This document shows, in pieces, positions 44,947 to 55,602 of a stretch of 64,000 nt of DNA. Both the position numbers and the translations under genes were made by a program. This DNA comes from Strigamia acuminata. Taxonomy: Eukaryota; Arthropoda; Chilopoda; Geophilomorpha; Linotaeniidae. The stretch lies in contig OX442315.1 of assembly GCA_949358305.1 (NCBI GenBank), positions 28,172,427 to 28,236,426 of the forward strand. The letters are read 5' to 3'. The notes under the pieces are model-generated. The model was not told the origin of the DNA, did not search any database, and was given only the letters and a program-made list of their open reading frames with translations. The stretch's first letter is position 1. Every line of letters starts with the position of its first letter.

Positions 44947-45988
44947 TCATTGTGGATAAACTTTCTTTTTATCGATAAAATAATTTAGCAAAGTTCCCAT
45001 GGGAGTATTACTAATAATGCCTTGGTTTTCTGCGGCGTTTGTGATTTTATTTTGCATATTCCTCATTCGAAAAGTTGCGTGTATTATGATAACTAAGTGA
45101 AAAAATAAATCATTAATAATGCAGTCAACCTATCAACGTAAAGCCAGGGGTGGATCCAAGGGGGGTGGGGGAAGGTGAATTGAAAAATTTCATTTTAATT
45201 ACCATAAATTGAATTTTTGGACAATAAATTCAATTTTTGGACAATAAATTCAATTTTTGGACCATAAATTCAATTTTTGGACCATAAATTCAATTTTTGG
45301 ACAATAAATTCAATTTTTGGATCAAAAAATTCTTCTGACATCAAAAAAAATTTATTTTTTGGCTAAAAACATCCAATTTTTATGTGTGAAAAAATTGAAC
45401 CAAAATAGCTTTGTTCCTTGTACGGTTTCTGGATCCGCCCCTGCGTATAAAGAAAGTCATACGGGCTATGGGCAAAAGCACTCCAAATGACATCACTAAA
45501 ACATTCTTCGCACTTTTGTACAAAATAAACACACCTATGAGATAATTCAAGATATAATTTTTTTTAAAAGGTATTATTCTGTCTGAATTGAATATAATAC
45601 TATACTATACTTACTAATAAGTTTTGACCCAATCCGAATTAATTCAGAATATCCCGTAACCGTTAAGCAGTTGATCAAAATGCAAATCGAAACTGATAAA
45701 ATTCCAATAATAACGTCCAACGGATGAAAACTGCTACAAAATAAACGTGAAATATATTTCATTATTTTTTCAATCTTCACTTAGAAGTTGCAATATTTAC
45801 CAATATAAAAGAGAAAAAAGAATGAAGGCCAAAATATAATTTGACTGGTAGTAAATCAAATTATTTTTAACTCTATAAATCCAATTATTTGGAATTTGAA
45901 ATCGAGCTGAACTCAAAACAAAATCATTTAAAGACCGTAGAGGTGCCACCATTAGTTTTGTGCCACCTTTCACTTTACCACGATCCAT
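44947..45988 (-). CDS. ARL6IP5 / PRA1-family protein, copy 2 (tandem paralog)
   Basis: Four exons: 45801-45988, 45615-45733, about 45440-45537, about 44947-45100. It starts MDRGKVKGGTKLMVAPLRSL and continues with the PRA1-type core ('FQIPNNWIYRVKNNLIYYQS'). The end is 'IIIHATFRMRNMQNK' and 'NTPMGTLLNYF', matching the C-terminal signature of copy 1. Introns 2-4 are in the same places and phases as in copy 1, so it arose by DNA-level duplication. Its sequence has diverged more than copy 1. Copy 1 has an extra first intron before the 'APLR' block. The third intron carries a 20-bp minisatellite. Confidence 0.88.
45201..45320. repeat. 20-bp minisatellite, six units, in intron of ARL6IP5-like copy 2
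   Basis: Six adjacent units of the form 'acaataaattcaatttttgg', differing at one or two bases each. Unit length is constant, so it is not CRISPR-like (no spacers). Confidence 0.92.
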
Positions 45989-46369
45989 CTTATTATAAAA
46001 CACAAGTTTTTCTATAACAAACTACAGTAACAGCACGTGGTAACAGTACCAAAAGTTTTAACTGCCACGATGAATCGATAGTTTGTTTTGCTTATCACCT
46101 CGTTTTCACTTGAATTACGATCGACTACATTCTTCGAGTGTAATACATCATTTTGTCCATAGCTAGTCTCCACAGCTACCACCAGAGAGAGCTTTCGCAG
46201 AATGTTGACAAAATGGATATCAGGTGCATTGCGCCGGGTACAACAGTAATAATATAATTACCTTGTCATAATTATTTTACAACAAAAAGAAGATCTTTGT
46301 TCGAAAAAAATAGTTCTGCATCGTTTCTTTCTGCTTGAGATTAGTAAAAAAATAAGAAAATATTTAAAA
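45989..46369. promoter_or_regulatory. Divergent promoter region, ARL6IP5-like 2 (-) / UBA3 (+)
   Basis: About 380 bp between the two start codons, without a clear TATA at the expected places. The region presumably carries both promoters. Confidence 0.4.
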
Positions 46370-48481
46370 ATGAGTGAAGAACCGTAAGTGGTAAACGTTA
46401 ACGGTTTCTCAATAATAAAATAAAAAAATGTGTTTTTCTTCTTAATTAGCATGGAAGAACGTCCAGATTGGCCCGGACGATGGAACCACGTTCGCAAATT
46501 TTTGGAACGTGGTGGACCTTTCTCTCATCCTGATTTCGAACCGAGTTTTGAGGTACAACTTTGTGTATTTCATTATTTCCTGTATTTATTTAATTTATTT
46601 TCTTTACAGACATTGGACTTTCTTCTGGATACGTGTAAAATCTTAATAATCGGAGCGGGCGGATTAGGTTGCGAACTATTGAAGAATTTAGCTTTAATTG
46701 GTTTCCGCAATTTGGATGTGATTGATATGGACACGATTGAAATCTCCAATTTGAATCGACAATTTTTATTTCGGTTTGTGCGCTTTTTGCGACATTTATG
46801 TCAAATAACAAACGAAACTTAACGTTTTATTCAAGGCACAAAGACGTGGGCAAATCAAAGGCAGAAGTTGCAGCCGATTTTATTAACACTAGAATACCCG
46901 GAACCCACGTTAAACCGTAAAACACAATACATTTAATTTTCAAATATAATATTAATAATTGTGATTTATGTATAGACATTTTTGCCGAATTCAGGATAAA
47001 GATGAAAGTTTTTATAGAGGTTGTTTATTTTCTTTTTTAAATTTATAATTCAACTTGATTGATTTTAATTTGATTTGTTTAGATTTTCATATAGTTGTGT
47101 GCGGTTTGGATTCGATCGTGGCTCGTCGATGGATAAATGGAATGCTCGTATGACTTTAGTGTTAATTTGAAGTGATTTTTCAGTGATTTTACTTTCTCGC
47201 AGATAAGTCTTTTGAATTACGAAGACGGGATGTTAGACCAAACGAGTGTGATACCGATGGTTGACGGAGGAACTGAAGGCTTTAAAGGAAACGCACGAAT
47301 TATTTTACCTGGAATGTCTGCGTGTATTGAATGCACTTTGGATTTGTTTCCGCCTCAAGTAATTAAACTAATTAAATTAATTTAATTATGTTAACATAAT
47401 TTGATATTTAGATCAATTTTCCACTTTGCACTATCGCCCACACGCCGAGGTTGCCGGAACATTGCATAGAATACATCCGGGTTCTTCTTTGGCCAAAAGA
47501 AGAACCTTTTGGAGGTTTAATTTTATTTTGATTTAAGTGTACAATTAAACACTAAAATCGTGAATGTTTACAGAAAAGGTTGCAATTGATGGCGATGATC
47601 CTGCTCACGTACAGTGGATTCACGAAAAAGCGCAAGAACGGGCGAGCGAGTTTGGTATTTCAGGTGTTACTTATCGATTAACACAAGGTGTTGTGAAACA
47701 CATCATCCCAGCTGTGGCATCAACGAATGCTGTAATTGCAGGTTAATTTTTTTTAATAACAAAATTTCATTAAAAATATTTATTAAAATTTTTGTTTTTT
47801 AGCGGTGTGTAGTACGGAAGTATTTAAATTAGCAACGAGGTGAATACGTGTTTCAAATAAAATTCAGATTAAACATTTTTTTTTTCTTTTCGTACGTAGT
47901 TGTTGCAATCCATTAAACAATTATATGGTTTTTAATGACGTTGATGGATTGTATACATACACTTTTGAAGCTGAGAAAAAGGTATATGCAATCAAGAACT
48001 ATTACGGTATGTCAAAATTAAAACGATTTTTTAGGAAAACTGTGTGGCGTGCAGTCAAATTCCACAAAATCTTACTTTTGCGGAAGATGCAAAATTACAG
48101 GCAGTGTGTGATTACTTAAAAGAGAATGCGGAATTGTAAGTTTATTTTGTGTTAACGCTGAAATTAGAAAAGTAAATAATAAATAATCAATGAAATGTTT
48201 TAGTCAAATGAAGTCGCCAGCGATCACTGCAATGTTTAACGGTAAGAATAAAACACTCTACATGCCGTCAGTTCCGTCAATTGAAGAACAGACGAGGCCT
48301 AATTTAAAGAAAACTTTAAATGGTATGTTTGCATATATATTACGCATCTGAAGGCTATAATATTGTTTTTTATTTATTTTTATATTTAGAACTAGGACTC
48401 ATGAATGGTCATCAGCTTATTGTTGCTGATATCACAACACCTAATTCGATTGTATTTCAATTGCAATTCAGTAACGATTGA
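46370..48481 (+). CDS. UBA3: UBA3, catalytic subunit of NEDD8-activating enzyme E1
   Basis: About a dozen exons starting 46370-46383, 46450-46552 and 46610-about 46770 and ending at a TGA in 48479-48481. The adenylation (ThiF) domain has '[21 protein letters not shown]' (nucleotide-binding loop) and '[20 protein letters not shown]'. The catalytic-Cys block is '[20 protein letters not shown]', and the C-terminal ubiquitin-fold domain ends '[11 protein letters not shown]'. UBA3 pairs with NAE1/APPBP1 to charge NEDD8 and pass it to UBE2M. The length fits the roughly 440-460 residue family. All named motifs are intact. Confidence 0.95.
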
Positions 48482-48884
48482 GTATTTTTTTGTAATTTAA
48501 ATATTCTAAGAATCCTTCTCTTGAGCAATTTCTATTTATACATTATATTTAGCAAGAATAAAAACTGAAAAGTAATAAAATTAGTGTATATATAAAGAAT
48601 TATTTTTGTGACAATGCGGCAAACATCGGATAGTTGACACGTGATCCAGCTGACCAATCCAGCCACAGGAATGGCGTCGTTTATTTATTGCGTTTTCAAC
48701 ATGGCGTCGCTCACTAGCCAGCTGAAAGCGTGTTTGTTCGTAGCGTAGGCTGCGAAGTTTCCCTCGAAACCTGGCCTTCCAGATTTGCAGGAAAATCATA
48801 AACGGCGCGAAAAAACTTAACATTTGAATGCAGCTCGTGGTATCAACAGCCGACATGGGTCAACGAAAAACAACGTGAGCAACA

Positions 48885-49499
48885 ATGGCATTTTTCCACC
48901 GGCATTTGGTTCGCAGACGGACTTTGTGTCTCTTCGTTTTTGGAATCATCATGACCATTATTTACATAAGTTACCAAGCGATGTCGTTGGGGAACCTTGG
49001 ACAGGAACTTTCAGTGGAATACCAAAGAAAAAAGTTACAAAAAAATATGTACGTTAACAAATATCAAAAAGCTGACGACGTTTTTATTCCCCATGTCGAA
49101 AGCAACGATCACGGGCTGAAAGTGCGAGGAGTTCGGCCTGAAGATATTCGTTTTTACATTCCAAGTTCAACAGGTAATTTTAGATGTTTGGACCAAACGG
49201 AAGAGTTTTCGTCCACTCGTGTAAATGATGATTATTGCGACTGTACAGACGGAAGCGACGAGCCGAGTACTTCAGCGTGCTCCAATGGCAAATTTCACTG
49301 TGAATTTCAACCAAAAAATTTATATCAATCGATTTCGATACCGTCATCACGTGTCAACGATGGTATTTGTGATTGCTGCGATGGGAGCGATGAATGGACA
49401 AATACCAATGTTCCATCTCACGCTAGGATATCGGACAAACTCGAAATTAAACTAGGATTAGATCAAGTTCCATGTAGAAATCGATGTGCATTAAAGTAA
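48885..49499 (+). CDS. Type II membrane protein with glucosidase II beta-like (PRKCSH N-terminal) LDLa-type repeats
   Basis: Intronless 204-residue protein. The N-terminus is a short basic stretch followed by a hydrophobic signal-anchor (about residues 13-30, 'TLCLFVFGIIMTIIYISY'). Two Cys-rich units of the form 'VNDDYCDCTDGSDEP' and 'VNDGICDCCDGSDEW' match the calcium-binding N-terminal domain of glucosidase II beta (PRKCSH). The long EF-hand/MRH part of PRKCSH is absent. The start at 48885 is the only ATG before the anchor in frame; an upstream ATG (near 48855) leads to a seven-codon micro-ORF. Likely ER/Golgi lumenal, membrane-tethered. Partner unknown. Confidence 0.82.
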   Translation: MAFFHRHLVRRRTLCLFVFGIIMTIIYISYQAMSLGNLGQELSVEYQRKKLQKNMYVNKYQKADDVFIPHVESNDHGLKVRGVRPEDIRFYIPSSTGNFRCLDQTEEFSSTRVNDDYCDCTDGSDEPSTSACSNGKFHCEFQPKNLYQSISIPSSRVNDGICDCCDGSDEWTNTNVPSHARISDKLEIKLGLDQVPCRNRCALK

Positions 49500-49971
49500 C
49501 TTTAAGCTATTAGTCATTAACCTAGTTTTGTTTGTGTTTTTTCAACTAAAAATCAATTCTAAACATATTGCTTTCTAAAAACTAACTTTGAACTAAGATT
49601 TTTTTTTTAAAAAAATCTTCGATTATCAAACCAAAGACTATTACAAATTAGATGTATTAGAAAAGCTCCAGGATGTAATAAAAAATGTACTTAATTAACG
49701 CTGCATTTTCACTTCAATCAGAACCAGCTGGTTCCTCGACAGATTGGTTTGGCAAATACATGACTGTTCGTTTAATCGGTTCATAATCACTTGTAATCTA
49801 CACAATTGCATGAATTTGTTATTCTGTACACCGTGCACCGTTGTTTTTGTCAAAAATGTTACACCTAACTCCGTAGTCCCATCACAAGCTAATTTTTTGT
49901 TTCGTTTTTGAAAAAAAAATAAGAATAAAATATAATAAAATATGTTGTTTATGTCTTTAAAAACGATTGCA
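49500..49971. other. Convergent 3' flanks of PRKCSH-like and Tudor genes
   Basis: No coding signal beyond short frames. T-rich tracts near 49597-49612. Confidence 0.4.
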
Positions 49972-52900
49972 TTAGCCTTTGACCGAGTGAACACTTTTTG
50001 ATTGGACATCAATTCGACTTCCAAACCCGTATCGAACCAGTTCTTCATTAATAGAGCACTTTTGTTGAGGATCGTAGACAGTCACGTACACAAAATTATC
50101 AAAAACGTTTTCAACTGTGATGAGAAAAGCCTGATTCCCTTGGCCTATTCGATCTTGGAACCAAAGACTAGAACAAAAATGATACACATTAATTAAACAT
50201 TCGAGAATATCAACAAAGGTTCAACAAACTAACCTCGACTGTTTACTCCAAACACTATCAATCGGTTCTACATCCCACAAACGACACTCCACAGCTTGGC
50301 TCGGATAATACATAAATTCCGCAGGTAAAGGCTTCACATCTCGTCGATCAACCTGCACAGTGTCACCGTAATCCACACAAACGGCCTAAAATACATTTAA
50401 ATGTCATTGCAATCGTTAAAATTTAATGTTTCAATTCATTCGTACCGTAATTGTGTCACTAGTCTCATCATCAACTAGTATTTTAACTCTATACCACACA
50501 TCTTCACATTTTGCAGCTACAAGTTCACCTTCTGTGTAAATGATATTAGGATTGACATGATCGTGACTCTTGCTACACTTCTGACTATTCAATAAATAAC
50601 AAAGACAATTAAACCATTTTTTTTTTTTCTTTTTCGTCTTACTGTAAGGCAGTCATTAAAGTTGATAGATTGAAGACTTCATTCGCTTCATCTGCTGCGG
50701 GAATACAATTTATAAATTAATTTTCAATGTGAGAAATATTGTCTTTACCCGTTTCCAAATGTTCAAAGAAATCTTGAGTTCCGTAAGGTAAAACAACGAA
50801 AAAATGACCCGGGTTGTCAATGGCTGTAAAAAAGACAGCTAACGCCATTCCGGGTTCTACATTGTCCGAAATATTCACTAAATTTCCGTACGCTGGCAGT
50901 AAATCCGTTGTCACTAAAATTATGAATTAAATTATTAGTAGGCCTATATTAAATTGAGCACTGCATTAAATTACGGTCTGAGAAATAGGTGTGCTCGAAA
51001 CGACAGAATGAATCGGTGCATTTGCCGCGGTTAAAATTGTGACAAATTCTTTGATCGTCAGTTCGTTCTGTAAGTTTCAATTTCATTATAAATAAAAATT
51101 GCATGTAAAAATTAAAAAAAATACTTACTGTAACCAGTGACAGCCAAACCCACGTCAGATGTTCCGTAGATATTTTGCATTGAATAAATGTCATCATCAT
51201 ACTCGTTAAGAGGATCCCAATTATTCCATTCATCATTATCATTTATTTTGCCATCTAAAAAACATCATTTTAATACAATATTTTTTTGTTACAAAAAATT
51301 AAAATTAAATAAGTTAACTTAAAACACAAATTATACAATCTGTCAAACAATAACATCCAAATTTTAAAAACAATCATTTGTCGCCCTTACTCAAATCATT
51401 CCTAGATGCAAATCCACTCGCAAAAAGTAAATCATTTATCGTTGCCACATTCTTCTTGCCGTAAGCGGACAGTTTCACGGGAATAGGAAAACTAAAATTT
51501 TATAAAAAAAAAAAAATTAATAAAAATTTTAAAAAATTTTAAAATTGCCATACTTTTTGCTCAAGTCAGATGTCTCCCTAATTTCAGGTATAATTTTCCC
51601 CACTAGATGATTTTCACTTAAAGTTAGATCCTTAAACTTATCGATCGCTTCTTTAGGCCATTCCCAATGTTCACGTGGTGAATCATATTTTCCTTTATTA
51701 ATTTCCGGTGGATACACATTCGCCAGAGCAAAGTGGACCGCAAACGCCGGTAACTTGCAATGACATTCGAGTAGTGGTCTAAGATCCTTAATCTTGAGCC
51801 ATTCTTGATCTCCATAATCGACGTAATGTACATTAAATGAATGTTGCTTTTGCGCATCAGTCCGTCGTCTAAATCGTTTAGGCTGCACGAGAGAGTTAAA
51901 ATACAACTTTTAACCTAAAAACAATTCCAAAATGCGACGATATACCTTCTTAACCTCCACCACTAATCCCCTGTGCCACTTATCATCTTGCGAAGATTTA
52001 GCCGCCCAGAACGTGCCAACAGTGACATTCAGTGGAATAGGCGGCAAAACACATTCATTATATTCTTTCTCAATTGATTCCAGCAGCTCCACCAATAAAC
52101 TGTGATCATCTCCTTTCTCTTGTAATATTGCATAGAAGGAAGTTGGTGAGTTGATGTGCGTTGTTATTAAAGAGAATTCAGATTCGGAAGGCAGTTCCGA
52201 CTCTGGAATATTTGCCGCCCAGGTAAACCTATTTCTGCATTCAATATCTGTAATAATTATATCATCGTTTGAGCAGGTACATGTAGAATTATAATAATTC
52301 ATCATTTACCTACGCTGTCGTCTTCACTTTTGGAAGTTTTCATAGATGACAGCGACTCAATACTTTGTACCCTTAGCATGGGTTTTAATTCTTGTTCCTT
52401 AAACTTAAGAAATAAAAAAAAAAGAAAAATATAGTTAAATACTTCATTTATTGACTGAATTGTAGGTGATATACGCGTACAACAATAGTTAACAAAGTTT
52501 ATACTTCAAAAATACAAGTTACTTTTCGAGTTATTTTTTCAAGCATAAAACTTGTTCTTTTTTTATTCCATTATTTCCGCACCTTATTACTGGCGAAAGG
52601 ACGATTAGTCGTTTTTTGATATTCCTGCTCGTATTTTGCCAATTTCTTCTCAATCAAACGTTTACCAACACTAATAAGAAAAAATAAAATATAAAAAATA
52701 AAATAAACATTTTCTGTAATCAAATTAATTCAAAATGACATGCGCCCAAGATTAATTATTTTCTTTACCGCCGAGAATTCGCCATTTCAAAACCTACGGT
52801 ACAAAATAAGCCTAAAGCCTGGTTCACACTTGCGGATACGTTGCATCCGGGGTTTGCTGCAAATGAGCTGTGATTGGCTGCGGAAAAAAATCGCGTGGGA

Positions 52901-55036
52901 AAACTAGAAAATATTTCTCGTTGTCCGCGCGATTTTTTTCCCGCAGCCAATTACAGCTCATTGTAGCAAACCCCGGATGCAACAGATGTCATACATTTGC
53001 GATAATTGAGTCACGTTATATTGACAGCTTTTGCCAACCAAACAACAAAAAATTAACCAAGAATTTTTTTTTAAAAAAAATAAAAAAAAGCAAATAAATA
53101 AATAACTCACTTCATGACGTTTAGTTTCGTTCCTTCTTCCAACTCCACGACAGCTAATCCGTCAGACATAAAATCAACCAATGTCATCTGGAACACGTTT
53201 TCATGTACCCAATTATGGAATTTAGCATTGGCATCGCTCGACCACTCAACTCCATCGTAAGGTATTACCTAAAAAAATAAAAATAAATTTTGAAATATTC
53301 TCTTCCTTCTAAATTAGCCTAGAAAACATACACCAGACAGTTTGCAATGCATCGCAGTTGCAGGAAAAGCAGCGCATTCTTTACTCAGCGAACACAATTT
53401 ATCCGGCGAAACGACATTCAAAGTGCCAACATCCAAATAGCGTACTTCCACATTTTGAACTGAAAAAAAAAATTCATCTTTTAACGCTAAATCCCGTCTA
53501 AAATCAAAGCCTTACACGCTAATAGAAAGGTTCAAATTCTCGCTAAACTGCTACAATTTTTAAAACCTTACTGAAATTACACGTACTAGGCGACTCATCT
53601 TCCCAATTGTAACAAATCCTCTTAACCTCGGCACGAAACCACAGATCTTCGGCATCGTCCCACACGCAGCAATGCAAACCAATCGACAAGTTCTTCCCCG
53701 GCTTCGCAGCATTTGGCCCGTTGCAGTGATGACTAAAAATCCGAAAAACATGTAAACAAATATCAAAAAATCAACAAAAAATCAACAAAAACAAACCTCA
53801 TTAAAAAATCCAGCCGGACATTGGTATCCTGTCCCAAAAACTGCACCCAAAAATCGGACGGTGTCTGAACGTCCAAAACCACAACTTCCACACGCGATCC
53901 GACGTTACACAAAGCTGGTGCAACTGCAAGTTGACTACTGTACGTGGAAAGGACTGACACATTGGAAAAAGATACACTAAAAGCGTCATTACTACTGCTT
54001 GCACTTGACACGACACTTTGATTTTCGGTCAATTTAGTTGACACACTTTGTTTGGATTCGACCATATCGGGAACCTCATCTATGTCGTCTTCGTCGTCTT
54101 CGATATTATTGCCGTCGTCTCTTTCGTAGCTAGCCACCGATTCCGTGTCGTAATTCACCAGCGGTCCTTTGGTCGAGTTCCCGGCCAAGTGATAGACTCC
54201 GTCGGCGGAACAAATGGCACGCGGAGTGTTCTCCACGGATGGAAAGTGATGCGAGCCCTTTGGAGATTTAATATTCAAGTCGCCCGCTTTTTCCGCACCG
54301 GGAGGAAGACTGCGCGGTTTGTCCAACGTTTGGTGGATTTTACCTATTCCGTTTCCAGTCCCGGTGTTACTGCAATCTTCTTTCAATTTGGAATCATTTT
54401 CGTTGAATATTTCTTCGGCTTCCTTCTTTTCTGGACACGACTCTTGGTTCAGACGAGGCGGAAGCTGGGAAATGTCCATGTTTGTTCGAGATGGTTTTTT
54501 TATGGCTTTCGCATCACCTGCCCCCTTGGGATCCATCGGTGTTTGGCAACTGGCATTCGAAGTTGACGCTCCGCAAGAGACATTGAAACCGGCCACGGAC
54601 ATGGACGAACGCATGGATGTCATAGAAATAATCGAACCTAAACTTGCTTGAGACGAATCGGAGGAACTGTCCGATTCATCGTCTTCCGTTGGTAAGCGAC
54701 TGGAGATGTTAACTAAACGTCCGTAAGATTGAGTAATGACGCTTGTCAGCGGGCCCAGTTTAAGCCAGAATTTCGATTTGCTGTGTTCGTCTAGCAGTTG
54801 GTTTCCGGCATTGTTTGCCTTGAAAGGAAAAAAAAAATAAGAAAATGGTAAATTAGACGAGGGTTGGTTCGTCGTATCATATTTCGTGGGTGTCGTGTTA
54901 CCTGTTCTAGAATTTCCTTCGTTTGTTGAGAAATTTGTTCGTAGGTTTTTCGGATTTTCTGCAACCTTTTCAGAATTTCCTTTTTCTCTCTGTCAATTTC
55001 TTTGCGCCCTCGTTTGTAGCTCTTCACCGAACTCAT
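49972..55036 (-). CDS. Multi-Tudor-domain protein with one CCCH zinc finger
   Basis: About fifteen exons. The N-terminus MSSVKSYKRGRKEIDREKKE begins a coiled coil, followed by a long Ser-rich/acidic region (53770-54700). Extended Tudor-type blocks are recognisable: first 'NVGSRVEVVVLDVQTPSDFW' with 'VEVRYLDVGT' (about 53330-53920); second 'SFNVHYVDYGDQEWLKIKDL' (about 51500-52310); third 'ITAVCVDYGDTVQVDRRDVK' (about 50000-50910). The Tyr-Asp/Asp-Tyr-Gly strands are the dimethyl-arginine pocket region. A CCCH finger 'ICHNFNRGKCTDSFCRFEH' lies between Tudor 2 and 3 (about 50995-51050). Such proteins act in germline nuage and the piRNA pathway. The combination with CCCH is unusual to me. Function by architecture only. 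Confidence 0.82.
52840..52983. repeat. Foldback element (56-nt arms) in Tudor gene intron
   Basis: Left arm 52840-52895 (begins gttgcatccggggtttgctg) and right arm 52928-52983 are inverted and near-identical, separated by about 32 nt. Long hairpins of this kind are typical of miniature inverted-repeat elements. Arm ends and sequence do not match the TA-flanked MITE at 38.6 kb. Confidence 0.85.
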
Positions 55037-55602
55037 TTTTTAAACTGTGACCACTGAAAATCCTGGTCAATGCAGAAAATTAAACAATTACAAATGTAAC
55101 TCCATACAAAATTCACGCCAAGTCCTCATGCGATCACGTGCGTTGAAAATCCTTGACGGAAAGAAGGAACGTTCGTTTCGTGGTGAAGAGCTACCTCGCT
55201 TCTCATTGGCTATTTCAAAATGATTTAATTAGAACATTTAAAATATATATTTCTTTTTATTTAGAAAAAAATGTAACATTTTACTGTATCGGTAGAGAAG
55301 TTAGTTAAGAGTTTTAGTGAAATCCAATCTTAAAAACATTTTTATGCAGGATTGATATTCTCCAATTCTGGTATGGAAAGTCATCCGTACCATAATTAAC
55401 AACTAAATTGTTTCGGAAGGTGGTTACCAACCGTATTCATTTTCAGTGCATTTTATCATTTAATCAGTGCAATATCCGGTATTGTAGTTACGTTTTTCAG
55501 TAAGCAAGTTTCGTAAAATTTAATATAACAGACAACAACATTATAAAACAATTTAACGTCTCTTTTTTATCTTCACAGATACCGTTGCTGGTTTTTGCTG
55601 GT
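55037..55602. promoter_or_regulatory. Divergent promoter region, Tudor gene (-) / TATDN2 (+)
   Basis: About 565 bp between start codons, with a possible CCAAT-type 'ctcattggctatt' at about 55202. A 5' UTR intron for TATDN2 is possible because an acceptor-like 'cttcacag' lies at 55571-55578. Confidence 0.45.

Noticed and set aside
45201-45320. Array reminiscent of CRISPR
   Set aside because: Units are directly adjacent without spacers, eukaryotic context; a minisatellite.
48581-48856. 91-codon minus-strand frame in the UBA3/PRKCSH-like spacer
   Set aside because: Overlaps the 5' leader region of the PRKCSH-like gene in antisense and has no recognisable domain.
54048-54566. 172-codon open frame on the plus strand
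   Set aside because: Lies fully opposite the Ser-rich/acidic Tudor-gene exon in another frame; its composition is the antisense of a low-complexity coding exon, with no recognisable domain.
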